Shown: positions 38,200 to 48,594, counted from the first letter of the stretch. The stretch is 64,000 nt of DNA from Paraburkholderia atlantica (GCF_009362785.1 NZ_WHNQ01000005.1:62001-126000); one strand, 5' to 3'. The notes: generated from the letters alone by a model not told the origin. A program made the numbers and translations.

Positions 38200-38519
38200 T
38201 CATTCCGCCATTGAGTCAACAGGGCGGCTAAACGGCGTCGGCGAAGCACGAGGAGAAGGGCGGTGTGCGCAGCTGACGACCTCTTTAGCCGCATTTATAG
38301 TGAACCGCGGGCCTAAGGCCCAAGGTTCGCGCGCCCGCAATCGAGTCAGCAAATCGGCGCGTGAAAGGGTGTGAAACCGGGTGCAACGTGTTGGGGATGC
38401 CTTGGCGCGGTCTGTTATGCATCGTAGGACCGCGGCGGTATCAGGCGCAAAGTATAGCGGAAAATCCCACGCGGCAGCGGCGCGGACGGTGCCGCGCGAA
38501 GCGCGCGAGTCCGCGGGGA
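38200..38519. other. Intergenic region between metX and slmA
   Basis: No gene is seen in these 320 bases. The half next to metX holds its promoter and palindrome (38294-38328). Just after the slmA stop lies an imperfect GC-rich hairpin (GCGGAC 38482-38487 / GTCCGC 38509-38514, with an inner CGCGC/GCGCG stem) that may be a weak slmA terminator. Confidence 0.5.
38294..38328 (-). promoter_or_regulatory. metX promoter with operator-like palindrome
   Basis: On the minus strand TTGGGC (38323-38318), an 18-bp spacer and TATAAA (38299-38294) form a promoter giving a leader of about 90 nt. An interrupted palindrome covers it: GAACC (38302-38306) pairs with GGTTC (38324-38328) and GGGCCT (38309-38314) with AGGCCC (38316-38321). 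A palindrome filling the -35/-10 spacer is a typical repressor site. The regulator is unknown. Confidence 0.5.
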
Positions 38520-39218
38520 CTACTGAAGAATCAGCAGCAGTTGCTCGTCCGCGTGTTCGGCGGGTGGCCGCGCGAAACCGCTGCGCACATAGCGATGCCA
38601 GCGGCCGATCACGTAGCTCACCAGCAGGCTCGCCCGAATCGCGGGATCGTAGCCGGCGGGCAATGTGACGGTCTGCGGATCGGGCGTGTCCGTGGGGTGA
38701 TTGTCTGCACGGGCAAGGGCTTCGGTCTGCGCGAGCCGCAAGCATTGCTTCAGCGATGCCTCGACCCGTTCGAGCATCTGGTTCACGCGCTCCGTCAGGC
38801 GTTCGTGCTCGCCGACCAGCGCCTCGCAGGTCAGCACGCGCGTCATGCCGGGATTTTTCGCGGGGAAGTTGAGCAGCATCAGCGCGATCGAGCGCGCTTG
38901 CAGCACGCCGTTGTTTTCGTGACCGGTGATCTGGTTGATGAGCCCGAACAGCGTCTGCTCGATGAACTCGATCAGCCCTTCGAACATCTGCGCCTTGCTG
39001 GCGAAATGGCGGTACAGCGCGGCTTCCGACACACCGAGCCGAGCGGCGAGCGCGGCCGTCGTGACCTTTTCGCTCTTCGGCGCCTCGAGCATGCTGGCGA
39101 GCGTCTGCAGGATGTGCACGCGACGCTCGCCAGGCTTCGGACGCGTTGCGCGTGTCGCGGCGGGTGCCGCGGGGGAGGCTGCGGCTGAGGCTTCGTCAGG
39201 CTTGTCGATCGGCTGCAT
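38520..39218 (-). CDS. slmA: Nucleoid occlusion factor SlmA (TetR family)
   Basis: A TetR-family DNA-binding protein that blocks FtsZ-ring assembly over the nucleoid in E. coli. The 232-aa protein has a 35-residue Ala/Pro-rich N-terminal extension, the helix-turn-helix TTAALAARLGVSEAALYRHFASK, then LIEFIEQTLFGLINQI, NPGMTRVLTCEALVGEHERL and SYVIGRWHRYVRSGF, which follow SlmA closely. A 24-residue insert rich in Asp/Thr/Pro lies before the last helices. The start at ATG 39218 is likely; an in-frame ATG at 39287 would overlap the HAD gene. Confidence 0.88.
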   Translation of the reverse strand: MQPIDKPDEASAAASPAAPAATRATRPKPGERRVHILQTLASMLEAPKSEKVTTAALAARLGVSEAALYRHFASKAQMFEGLIEFIEQTLFGLINQITGHENNGVLQARSIALMLLNFPAKNPGMTRVLTCEALVGEHERLTERVNQMLERVEASLKQCLRLAQTEALARADNHPTDTPDPQTVTLPAGYDPAIRASLLVSYVIGRWHRYVRSGFARPPAEHADEQLLLILQ

Positions 39219-39259
39219 GGCTGTCGTCCCCCGGCTGGTGTCGTTGGCGGCTTTCGTCG

Positions 39260-40027
39260 TTACGGTCCCGGCTTGCGTCCCTTCCATCGAACCGAGCGCG
39301 TGCCCAGTCGTAGCGATTTTAGCGAACGAATGCTGCGGTCGACATAATGCGGCCGGCCGGTGCCCGGCAGGCGCGTCGGTACGCCGTCCGCGTGCGGCTT
39401 GCGCGGCAGGTGCCCGGTGATCCACACGGTGCGGATGCCGAGCCGCCGATAGTTCTTCAGGTGCGAGCGCGTGTCCTCGACGAGGATCGCGTCGTTCAGC
39501 GACACCTGCGCGTCGCGCATCGCGCGGCGCAGCATTGCGTGATCGGGCTTCGCGCGCCATTGGCGGCGATCGCGCATGTGCTCGATCGCGATCACGCGCT
39601 CGAACAGCCGCTCGATACGCAACTCGGCGAGCACCGCGCGCGCGTAGGTTTCGGGCGCATTGGTCAGCACGATCTTGCGGCCCGGGAGCGCCGCGACCAG
39701 CCGCGCGACGCCGCGCTCGTGGCGGATCATCGAGCCGAGGTCGGGGAACGTGTGCACGACCTTCAGGAAGTCGTGCGCGTCGAGCGGATGATGGCGCGTG
39801 AGACCGAGCAGGGCTGCGCCGTAGCGCAGCGTGTAGCCGGTGCGCAGACGGTTGGCTTCGTCGGTGTCGACTTGCAGCGCGTCGATGATGTACTGGGTCA
39901 TGCCGCGATTGATCGCGGGAAAAATGGCGTGCGACGCGTGATGCAGCGTGTTGTCGAGATCGAACAGCCAGACCGGCTTGCCGCTCGCGATGTCAGGACG
40001 GCGGCGCCGCGAAGTGGGGGTGCGCAT
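39260..40027 (-). CDS. HAD-family pyrimidine 5'-nucleotidase
   Basis: A 255-aa haloacid-dehalogenase phosphatase with motif I LFDLDNTLH (D23, D25), motif II VLTNAP, a Lys in the AKPDHAML segment and motif III VEDTRSHL. It resembles the SDT1/YjjG-type pyrimidine nucleotidases that dephosphorylate UMP/CMP and damaged nucleotides. It lies between argB and slmA on the same strand, an order typical for Burkholderiaceae. The substrate is inferred from family only. Confidence 0.88.
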   Translation of the reverse strand: MRTPTSRRRRPDIASGKPVWLFDLDNTLHHASHAIFPAINRGMTQYIIDALQVDTDEANRLRTGYTLRYGAALLGLTRHHPLDAHDFLKVVHTFPDLGSMIRHERGVARLVAALPGRKIVLTNAPETYARAVLAELRIERLFERVIAIEHMRDRRQWRAKPDHAMLRRAMRDAQVSLNDAILVEDTRSHLKNYRRLGIRTVWITGHLPRKPHADGVPTRLPGTGRPHYVDRSIRSLKSLRLGTRSVRWKGRKPGP

Positions 40028-40172
40028 GGTAGAGATCTTCAGCCGCTGACGGGCGTTTCATGCTGCGGATGCGGATCGACGCTCGGCGGCGCGCATGGAC
40101 TGCCGGCCGCGAGGGGCGGCACAGGCGTAGCGCCGTAGTGGCGCAACCCCTGTACCGGGAATGCCGCAACGC

Positions 40173-41566
<1,394 letters not shown>

Positions 41567-41600
41567 TCGCTGCGTTTGCCAACGGCCGATCTGAACCCGC

Positions 41601-43235
41601 CTATGCGCCGCGATGCTGCGCCGCCAGCGCCCGCAGATCGCGCGCCACTACTCCCAGCGCCGGCTCCCATTCGCCGAACCGCGGTTGCCGATACAACGTG
41701 GCGCTCGGATACCACGGGCTGTCGCCGCGCTCCAGCAACCAGACCCAATGCGGATTGACGTCGAGCAGCACCCACGTGCGCTGACCGAGCGCGCCGCTCA
41801 GATGTGCGACCGATGTGCATACGGTGATCACGAGGTCGAGCTCGCTGACGAAGGCGGCGGTGTCGTCGAAGGTCGCGAGGCTCGCAGTGTCATCGATCAT
41901 CTGCAGGCCGGCCGCGCGGGCGGCGGCGACCTCGGCGGCCGCACCCGGCTGCAGCGAGTAGAACGTGACCTCGTCGATACCGGCGAAATGCGCGGCATAG
42001 CGCTGCCAGCCGACGCTGCGAAACGGGTTTCGCTGATGCCTGCGGCTACCCGTCCACGCGAGGCCCACCTTCAGGCGGCCTCCGCAAGCAAGACGCTTGC
42101 GCCACACTTCGCGCGCGGTCACATCGGCGAACAGGTAGGGCGCGGCTGGAATGGTCTCTTCGCGGGTATCGAAGATCAGCGGCAAGCTCAGCAGCGGAAT
42201 TTCATAGTCCATCGGCGGCAGCGATTCGACGCCGCCGCCGGACGAGAAACCGTCGACATGAGCGCCGAGGCTGCGCGCGAGCAGCGCGCCCATCTGCGGA
42301 AACGAATTCCACACGACGCGGCCGCCCTCGCGATGCACGCGCTCTGCCAGCATCGGGATGTAACGGCTGAACTGCAGCACGTCGCCCATTCCCTGTTCGC
42401 CCCATACGAGCAGCGTCTTGCCGGCAAGCGGCTCGCCGCGCCAGATCGGCGCCGGCATCACCGGACGGCTGCCGCCGAGTTCCTTCGAGCCGTCCCAGCG
42501 CGCCTCGTGCGACGCCCACCCTTCGGCGTATCGACCGCGCAAGAGTTGCAGCATGCCGAGGTTCGAGCGCATCGCCGGGTTCTGCGGAGCGAGCTCGCAG
42601 GCCGTCGTGGCGGCCTGTTCGGCGTCGTCCCAGCGTTGCGCTTCACGTAACGTCAGCGCATAGTTGTTGTAAGCCAGCGGACTGCCAGGCGCGCGCTGCA
42701 GGGCCTGCGCGCCGGCTTCGAGCGCGTGGGGCAGGTCCAGACTCTGGCGATACGCGTTGGCGAGGTTGATCCACGCGTTGCCGTCGTCGGGGGCATCGCG
42801 AATCGCGGTCTCGAGCAGCGCGAGCTGTTCGCTCAGATCGCCGTCGGTAAGCGTCAGCGCGCTCGCGAGATTGTTGCGTAGCTGCGGCAGCGCCGGATCG
42901 AGCGCCAGCGCCCGACGATACGGAGCGATCGCGTCGGCATGCCGGCCGGCCATCTGCAGCGCATAGCCGGCGCGGAAGTGCGCGACGGCGCTCCCCGCAT
43001 CGAGTTGGGCAATAATGGCGGCGAGTTCGATCGCCTCCGCATGGCGCTGTTGCGCGAGCCATGCGGCCATCAGCGCGTCGAGCGAGGCGCCATCGAGCGG
43101 ATGCAGTTTGGCCGCAGCGTGGAGGTAACGGGCTTCGTCCGCCGTGGCGCCGCTGGCTCGGGCCGCGGCGGCATCGCGCAGTAAAGTCAGGTATGCGGAC
43201 GAAGCGTCGGCTTCGCGAATCGCGGTGGGCGGCAT
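41601..43235 (-). CDS. TPR-repeat protein with glycosyltransferase-like C-terminus
   Basis: A 544-aa protein. Residues about 30-250 form roughly six TPR units (for example AHFRAGYALQMAGRHADAIAPYRRAL and AWINLANAYRQSLDLPHALEAGAQAL). The C-terminal half (about 270-540) resembles the Rossmann part of GT9/GT41-type transferases: LLVWGEQGMGDVLQFSRY, KVGLAWTGSRRHQRNPFRS and DLVITVCTSVAHLSGALGQRTWVLL. Such TPR-GT proteins are common in Burkholderia, often near flagellar or glycan loci; here it stands alone between the CWC gene and regB. Acceptor and donor are not predicted. Confidence 0.85.
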   Translation of the reverse strand: MPPTAIREADASSAYLTLLRDAAAARASGATADEARYLHAAAKLHPLDGASLDALMAAWLAQQRHAEAIELAAIIAQLDAGSAVAHFRAGYALQMAGRHADAIAPYRRALALDPALPQLRNNLASALTLTDGDLSEQLALLETAIRDAPDDGNAWINLANAYRQSLDLPHALEAGAQALQRAPGSPLAYNNYALTLREAQRWDDAEQAATTACELAPQNPAMRSNLGMLQLLRGRYAEGWASHEARWDGSKELGGSRPVMPAPIWRGEPLAGKTLLVWGEQGMGDVLQFSRYIPMLAERVHREGGRVVWNSFPQMGALLARSLGAHVDGFSSGGGVESLPPMDYEIPLLSLPLIFDTREETIPAAPYLFADVTAREVWRKRLACGGRLKVGLAWTGSRRHQRNPFRSVGWQRYAAHFAGIDEVTFYSLQPGAAAEVAAARAAGLQMIDDTASLATFDDTAAFVSELDLVITVCTSVAHLSGALGQRTWVLLDVNPHWVWLLERGDSPWYPSATLYRQPRFGEWEPALGVVARDLRALAAQHRGA

Positions 43236-43361
43236 GAAGGGATGGCGTGGAACAGTCGTCGATACAGCCTGGCGGCGTGCGATGCTATTTCGAACACAGT
43301 CATGTTACCGGCACTCGGCCGCCTGGTCAGCCAGGCGGGTCCGAACGGATAGACTAGGGTC

Positions 43362-44672
43362 ATGCAACGTATAACCAACACCGGCCGCGTCAATCTCGGT
43401 CACCTGTTCTGGCTGCGCAGCCTCGCGATCATCGGTCAGCTGCTGACGATCGCGTTCGTGCAGATCTTCATCGGCGCCAATCTGCCGTTGCCCGCGATGC
43501 TGCTCGTGATCGGGCTCGAAGTGCTGTTCAATGCGCTCACATGGTTTCGCGTGTCGCAGCAGCGTCCCGAGTCCAACATCGAGCTGTTCGGGCAGATCTG
43601 GGTCGATCTCGGCGCGTTGTCGGCGCTGCTGTTCCTGTCCGGCGGCACCACCAACCCGTTCGTGTCGCTGTACCTGCCATCGCTCGCGATCGCGGCGGCC
43701 GTGCTGCCGTGGTATCTGATGGCCTGGCTCGCGGCGTTCGCAGTCGCCTGCTACGCGATGCTCAGTTTCGATTCGGTGCCGCTCAATCTCGAGAATCCCG
43801 CCAACCTGTTCGACTACTATCGCTCGGGCATGTGGGTCAACTTCATGGTCAGCGTGGGGCTGATCGCGTGGTTCGTCGCGCGCATGTCGCGGGCGCTGCG
43901 GCTACGTGACGCAGCGCTTGGAGAAGCGCAGCAGCGCTTGCTCCAGGACGAACGGGCGGTCGCGCTCGGTGTTCAGGCGGCCACTGTGGCACACGAAATC
44001 GGCACCCCTCTGTCTACAATCGCGATGTTGTCAGAGGAATTGCGCGACGCGGCGCGCACCGACGCGGGACTCGCGCCCTACCGCGCCGATCTCGAATTGC
44101 TCGAGCAGCAGATGACGTTGTGCACGTCGGCGCTCGCGCGCTTGCGCAGCCGCGCGACGACCACGACGAACCGTCAGCCGGTCGACGAATGGCTCGAATC
44201 GTTTGCCGAGCAATGGCGTCTTCGCCATCCGCACGTAAAGTTCGAGCGGCTCGGCACGCCGCCCGCCGATGTCAGTCTCAACGACACGGTGGCCGTCAGC
44301 CAGATACTGACGATCCTGCTCGACAACGCCGCGCGCGCGAGCCGCGATCACGTGACGCTGTCCTGCACGCTCGCACCACGCGGCGACCAGATAGAGTTCG
44401 AAGTATGCGACCACGGTCCCGGCATTCCGGTCGCGCTGCGCGGCTCGCTCGGCACGATGCCCGTGGAGAGCACGCAGGGCGGTCACGGCGTCGGCCTGTA
44501 TCTGGCGTTTTCGGCGGCGGCGCGTCTGAAGGGATCGATCGAGCTGACCGACGCCAACGGCGGGCGGCCGCGCGGCACGCGTGCGGTGCTGCGACTGCCG
44601 CTCGGCGCGCGCAAGATTTCCGGAGCGAGCCCGCAAGGCGCCGCGCCATCCAACACGGAGAAACAGGCATGA
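43362..44672 (+). CDS. regB: RegB/PrrB-type redox sensor histidine kinase
   Basis: A 436-aa kinase with six N-terminal membrane segments (about 15-175), the quinone-sensing signature GGTTNPF (94-100), the H-box ATVAHEIGTPLSTIAML with H211, and C254 in MTLCTSA, which aligns by position with the redox-active Cys of Rhodobacter RegB. G-boxes are DHGPGIP and GGHGVGLYLAF. It likely adjusts respiration or carbon and nitrogen metabolism to electron flow. It overlaps its regulator by 4 bp (ATGA). Confidence 0.93.
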   Translation: MQRITNTGRVNLGHLFWLRSLAIIGQLLTIAFVQIFIGANLPLPAMLLVIGLEVLFNALTWFRVSQQRPESNIELFGQIWVDLGALSALLFLSGGTTNPFVSLYLPSLAIAAAVLPWYLMAWLAAFAVACYAMLSFDSVPLNLENPANLFDYYRSGMWVNFMVSVGLIAWFVARMSRALRLRDAALGEAQQRLLQDERAVALGVQAATVAHEIGTPLSTIAMLSEELRDAARTDAGLAPYRADLELLEQQMTLCTSALARLRSRATTTTNRQPVDEWLESFAEQWRLRHPHVKFERLGTPPADVSLNDTVAVSQILTILLDNAARASRDHVTLSCTLAPRGDQIEFEVCDHGPGIPVALRGSLGTMPVESTQGGHGVGLYLAFSAAARLKGSIELTDANGGRPRGTRAVLRLPLGARKISGASPQGAAPSNTEKQA

Positions 44673-45211
44673 GCGAAAAGAATTTTCTGGTGATCGACGA
44701 CGACGAAGTGTTCTCCGGCATCCTGGCGCGCGGCTTGACGCGGCGCGGCTACACGGTGAGCGAAGCGCACAACGCGGACGAGGCGATCCGGCTCGCGAAT
44801 CAGCAGAAGTTCAGCGAGATCACCGTGGACCTGCATCTGGGCAACGACTCTGGCCTGACGCTCGTCGCACCGTTACGCGATCTGCAACCCGATGCGCGCA
44901 TGCTGGTGCTGACCGGCTACGCGAGCATCGCCACAGCGGTGCAGGCGGTCAAAGACGGCGCCGACAACTATCTCGCGAAGCCCGCCAACGTCGAGACGAT
45001 CCTGTCGGCGCTGCAAAGCGAGGCGAGCGCGTTGCAGGCCGAGGAGGCGATCGAGCATCCGCAGCCGCTGTCGGTGGCGCGGCTCGAATGGGAGCATATC
45101 CAGCGTGTGCTCGCCGAACACAACGGCAATATCTCTGCGACCGCGCGCGCGTTGAACATGCATCGGCGCACGTTGCAGCGCAAGCTGGCGAAGCGGCCGG
45201 TGAGGCAGTAG
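44669..45211 (+). CDS. regA: RegA/PrrA/ActR-type response regulator
   Basis: A 180-aa two-domain regulator: receiver with D10-D11-D12, phospho-acceptor D54 in TVDLHLGNDSG and K104, then a short linker and a Fis-like HTH (about 135-178) with WEHIQRVLAEHNGNISATARALNMHRRTLQRKL, the strongly conserved RegA-family DNA-binding helix. No AAA+ domain, as usual for the family. Its ATG overlaps the kinase stop, and a strong terminator follows. Confidence 0.94.
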   Translation: MSEKNFLVIDDDEVFSGILARGLTRRGYTVSEAHNADEAIRLANQQKFSEITVDLHLGNDSGLTLVAPLRDLQPDARMLVLTGYASIATAVQAVKDGADNYLAKPANVETILSALQSEASALQAEEAIEHPQPLSVARLEWEHIQRVLAEHNGNISATARALNMHRRTLQRKLAKRPVRQ

Positions 45212-45237
45212 GCCGCGATCGGGCGGCACGAAACAAA

Positions 45238-45270
45238 ACGGGCTGCCTATGCGAAGGCAGCCCGTTTTTT
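45238..45270. terminator. Bidirectional terminator between regA and hslU
   Basis: An 11-bp stem (ACGGGCTGCCT 45238-45248 / AGGCAGCCCGT 45255-45265) with a 6-nt loop has AAAA before it and a T-run after it; it can stop regBA (+) and hslVU (-). Confidence 0.9.
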
Positions 45271-45303
45271 ATGCATCAGCGCTTGGCGCCGTGACAGCGC
45301 ATA

Positions 45304-46650
45304 TCACAGCACGTAGCGTGACAAATCCTCGTCTTCCGCCACTTCGTTCAACGCGCGATCGACGTAAGCCGCGTCGATCTGCACTGTACGGCCCGAATGA
45401 TTGCCGGCCGAGAACGACACTTCCTCGAGCAGCTTTTCGATGACCGTATAAAGACGCCGCGCGCCGATGTTCTCGGTCTTCTCGTTGACCGAGTACGCGA
45501 TCTCGGCAAGACGGCGGATACCGTCGTCGGCGAATTCGAGGTGCACGTCTTCGGTTGCGAGCAGGGCCTGGTATTGCTTGACGAGGCTCGCATCCGTCGA
45601 CACGAGGATCGATTCGAAGTCGTTGACCGACAGCGAATCGAGTTCGACGCGAATCGGGAAGCGCCCCTGCAGCTCGGGAATCAGATCGCTCGGCTTCGCG
45701 AGATGGAACGCGCCGCTCGCGATGAACAGGATGTGATCGGTCTTCACCATGCCGTACTTGGTGTTGATCGTCGTGCCCTCGACGAGCGGCAGCAGATCGC
45801 GCTGCACGCCCTGACGGGACACTTCGCCGCCGCCGGCTTCGTTGCGCGACGCGATCTTGTCGATTTCGTCGAGGAACACGATGCCGTTCTGCTCGACGTT
45901 CTGCACCGCCTTGGACTTCACCTCTTCGTCGTTCAGCATCTTGCCGGCTTCTTCGTCGGTGAGCACCTTCAGCGCTTCCTTGACCTTCATCTTGCGGCGC
46001 GTCTTCTTGCCGCCGCCGATGTTGGCGAACATCGAGCGGATCTGCTCGGTCATGTCTTCCATGCCCGGCGGCCCCATGATGTCCATGCCGACCTGCGGCT
46101 GCTCGACGTCGAGCTCGATTTCCTTGTCGTCGAGCTGGCCTTCGCGCAGGCGCTTGCGGAACGTCTGACGCGTCGTGCTGCCTTCGTCGGCGGTATCGGT
46201 CGAACTCGTGCTCGAACCGAAGCCGACCGGCCGTGCGGTCGGCAGCAGAATGTCGAGGATTCGGTCTTCGGCCAGATCGCCGGCCTTGGTCCGCACTTTG
46301 CGCATTTCGGTTTCGCGGGTCTGCTTGACTGAGATCTCGATCAGATCGCGCACGATGCTGTCGACGTCGCGGCCCACGTAGCCGACTTCGGTGAACTTGG
46401 TCGCTTCGATCTTGATGAACGGCGCGTCCGCGAGCTTCGCGAGACGCCGCGCGATTTCGGTCTTGCCGACGCCGGTCGGTCCGATCATCAGGATGTTCTT
46501 CGGCGTGATTTCCTGGCGCAGCGGTTCGTCGACCTGCTGACGGCGCCAGCGGTTGCGCAGCGCGACGGCCACGGCTTTCTTCGCGCGGCCTTGGCCGATG
46601 ATGTGCTTGTCGAGCTCGGAGACGATCTCGGCGGGGGTCATGGTGCTCAT
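45304..46650 (-). CDS. hslU: ATP-dependent protease ATPase subunit HslU
   Basis: The AAA+ unfoldase that feeds the HslV peptidase. The 448-aa protein has Walker [16 protein letters not shown] (about 60), the pore motif GYVGRDVDS, an intermediate domain (about 110-240), Walker [12 protein letters not shown], and the C-terminal tail LSRYVL that docks into HslV. ATG 46650 lies behind AAGGA; a second ATG three codons later is less likely. It starts 10 bp after hslV. Confidence 0.97.
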   Translation of the reverse strand: MSTMTPAEIVSELDKHIIGQGRAKKAVAVALRNRWRRQQVDEPLRQEITPKNILMIGPTGVGKTEIARRLAKLADAPFIKIEATKFTEVGYVGRDVDSIVRDLIEISVKQTRETEMRKVRTKAGDLAEDRILDILLPTARPVGFGSSTSSTDTADEGSTTRQTFRKRLREGQLDDKEIELDVEQPQVGMDIMGPPGMEDMTEQIRSMFANIGGGKKTRRKMKVKEALKVLTDEEAGKMLNDEEVKSKAVQNVEQNGIVFLDEIDKIASRNEAGGGEVSRQGVQRDLLPLVEGTTINTKYGMVKTDHILFIASGAFHLAKPSDLIPELQGRFPIRVELDSLSVNDFESILVSTDASLVKQYQALLATEDVHLEFADDGIRRLAEIAYSVNEKTENIGARRLYTVIEKLLEEVSFSAGNHSGRTVQIDAAYVDRALNEVAEDEDLSRYVL

Positions 46651-46660
46651 CGATGGGTCC

Positions 46661-47197
46661 TTACTCGATCGTCTCAATGACGCGGTTATGGTTCGTGTAG
46701 ATGCACATGTCGCCGGCGATTTCCAGCGATTTCTCCACGATGTCGCGCGGCGACAGATCGGTGTTGTCTGCAAGCGCCTTCGCGGCCGCCTGCGCGTACG
46801 CACCGCCCGAGCCGATCGCGCAAATGCCGCCTTCGGGATCGAGCACGTCACCGTTGCCGGTGATGACGAGCGTGGTGGTCGCGTCCGCGGTGATCAGCAT
46901 CGCTTCGAGACGACGCAGCATGCGGTCGGTGCGCCAGTCTTTCGCGAGCTCCACGGCCGCGCGCGTCAGATTGCCCTGATGCTTTTCGAGCTTCGCCTCG
47001 AAGCGGTCGAGCAGCGAGAAGGCATCCGCCGTGCCGCCGGCGAAGCCGACCAGCACCTTGCCGTTATAGATGCGCCGGACCTTCTTCGCGCCGCCTTTCA
47101 TGACGATGTTGCCGAGCGTCACCTGGCCGTCGCCGCCGAGCGCCACCTTGTTGCCGCGGCGCACGGAAACGATCGTCGTGCCGTGAAATTGCTCCAT
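46661..47197 (-). CDS. hslV: ATP-dependent protease subunit HslV
   Basis: The proteasome-like peptidase of HslVU. The 178-aa protein has the catalytic Thr7 ([14 protein letters not shown]) after a short propeptide that must be removed, plus GGDGQVT and [14 protein letters not shown] 47197 lies behind GAGGA; an upstream in-frame start was rejected. It precedes hslU by 10 bp and is led by a sigma-32-like promoter. Confidence 0.97.
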   Translation of the reverse strand: MEQFHGTTIVSVRRGNKVALGGDGQVTLGNIVMKGGAKKVRRIYNGKVLVGFAGGTADAFSLLDRFEAKLEKHQGNLTRAAVELAKDWRTDRMLRRLEAMLITADATTTLVITGNGDVLDPEGGICAIGSGGAYAQAAAKALADNTDLSPRDIVEKSLEIAGDMCIYTNHNRVIETIE

Positions 47198-47309
47198 ATG
47201 CGTTCCTCTTTGCAAAACGGGTAGGACGCGGCAGCGCTGCGCGCTGCCGCATGAATCCAGTCAGCGGACGGCGCGCCGGCTGGCGCGCTCGTGAGCGCAT
47301 GTCCGATCT

Positions 47310-47337
47310 ATTTTAGGGCGGGCGCGGTCATATCAAG
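47310..47337 (-). promoter_or_regulatory. Sigma-32-like promoter of hslVU
   Basis: On the minus strand CTTGATA (47337-47331), a 12-bp spacer and CCCTAAAAT (47318-47310) resemble the heat-shock consensus. The predicted start gives a leader of about 105 nt with a hairpin. hslVU is a classical heat-shock operon in E. coli. The spacer equals that of the htpX promoter at 11123-11150. Confidence 0.6.
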
Positions 47338-47451
47338 ATCCGCTGGAAGGCATAGGGCGAAAAACGGGAAATCCGCTCAGGAAGCCTGAGAAACGAGGCG
47401 GGAAGGGGCGGCGGGACGGGAGGGATGGCGGAGCTTGCGGGGATGTCGCGC

Positions 47452-47484
47452 AAAAAGAAAAGGCGCACGGTTCACCGTGCGCCT
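47452..47484 (-). terminator. Rho-independent terminator of dksA
   Basis: A 10-bp perfect stem (AGGCGCACGG 47461-47470 / CCGTGCGCCT 47475-47484) with a 4-nt loop is followed on the minus strand by TTTCTTTTT. Confidence 0.9.
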
Positions 47485-47536
47485 CTCGACGAAGCAGCGT
47501 TTTCAGGGCGCCAAGCCGAAGCCGCGCCTCAGCTAA

Positions 47537-47956
47537 TCAGTCGCCGAACAGCTTCTGGCGCAGTTCGCGGCGCTCTTGTGCTTCGAGCGACAGCGTAGCC
47601 GTGGGCCGTGCGAGCAGACGCGGAATGCCGATCGGCTCGCCGGTTTCTTCGCACCAGCCGTAGTCGCCCGCCTCGATGCGTGCGATCGATTGCTGCACTT
47701 TCTTCAGCAGCTTGCGTTCGCGGTCGCGCGTGCGCAGTTCGAGCGCATGCTCTTCCTCGATCGTGGCGCGATCGGCCGGGTCCGGCACGATGACCGTTTC
47801 ACGCAGGTTCTCGGTCGTCTGGCCGGCATTGCGGAGAATGTCCGCCTGCAACTGTTCGAGCCTGTTCTTGAAGAAGGCGAGCTGATCCTCATTCATGTAA
47901 TCCTTGTCGCTCATCTTCAGGATTTCGGCTTCGGTCAAGAGTCGTTTCGTCGTCAT
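47537..47956 (-). CDS. dksA: RNA polymerase-binding transcription factor DksA (Cys-poor)
   Basis: Binds the RNA polymerase secondary channel and works with ppGpp. The 139-aa protein has the coiled-coil with the tip motif DPADRA (D59, D62, A64) and the C-terminal globular segment. The usual four zinc cysteines are reduced to C102; the others are replaced by T105, S123 and A126 (WCEETGEPIGIP...RPTATLSLEA). The fold probably holds without zinc, as known for other Cys-poor DksA proteins. ATG 47956 is chosen over a TTG nine codons upstream. Confidence 0.94.
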   Translation of the reverse strand: MTTKRLLTEAEILKMSDKDYMNEDQLAFFKNRLEQLQADILRNAGQTTENLRETVIVPDPADRATIEEEHALELRTRDRERKLLKKVQQSIARIEAGDYGWCEETGEPIGIPRLLARPTATLSLEAQERRELRQKLFGD

Positions 47957-48316
47957 CTGGCTTACTTCTTCAATGTGAGGCAAAACTCATAGTGCCCGCA
48001 CTTTCGTATTGCCCGCAAACGCGTCGCGCGGACGCGCGGCGCACTGGGCCACGAACGTTGCACTGTCGTGACGCCGAAGCGCCTGGCGCCCACACACACC
48101 GGGCGTTGCTAGCTACGCCGCTGCGGGGCCGAACTCCTCTGGAAACCGATTCACACATGCTCCTGAGGCATCGCTCGCCGACAAGCGCGTGCCCTTTCAG
48201 GCCATGCCCGCCGGCGTTTTCGGCGTGTCTCCGGACAAGATTTTCCGGCGCCGTTTCAGGCCCGTCGCGGGATACGCGCGACCGGGCAATTCGTTGTCAT
48301 TCTCCAGTGGGCACGT

Positions 48317-48347
48317 ATTGTAACTGAATCACAATCCGGCACCGCAA
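48317..48347 (-). promoter_or_regulatory. Candidate dksA promoter
   Basis: On the minus strand TTGCGG (48347-48342), a 19-bp spacer and TACAAT (48322-48317). The -10 is good, the -35 and spacing are moderate. It implies an unusually long leader. Confidence 0.35.
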
Positions 48348-48563
48348 CTGCTGAAAATCTGCCCGCGGCGCAGCGATATCTCGAAAATATAACGCGCACA
48401 CAGCCAAAAAGCGATGGTCGTGCACGCTTTAATACAGCAGGGTTTTCACGCGTTTTTCATATGACCGGCATTCGCCCGATCTCGGCGCCGCGGCGTGGCA
48501 GTTTCTGCAGAGGATTCACACCCGCGCAGTCGGCCTCGGGCGTCTCGGCGCAATAGAAGTAGC

Positions 48564-48594
48564 ACGACGCATGCCGCGCTGCGCGGCATGTCGT
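48564..48594. other. Long hairpin after the COG0523 gene
   Basis: ACGA (48564-48567) and CATGCCGCGC (48570-48579) pair with GCGCGGCATG (48581-48590) and TCGT (48591-48594), giving about 14 paired bases around a tiny centre. No T-run follows on the minus strand, so termination is uncertain. Confidence 0.4.

Larger units (their letters stand above)
47198..47536. other. Region between hslV and dksA
   Basis: No gene is seen in these 339 bases. It contains the hslV leader with a 9-bp hairpin (GCGGCAGCG 47228-47236 / CGCTGCCGC 47242-47250), the heat-shock-like promoter (47310-47337) and the dksA terminator (47452-47484). Confidence 0.65.
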
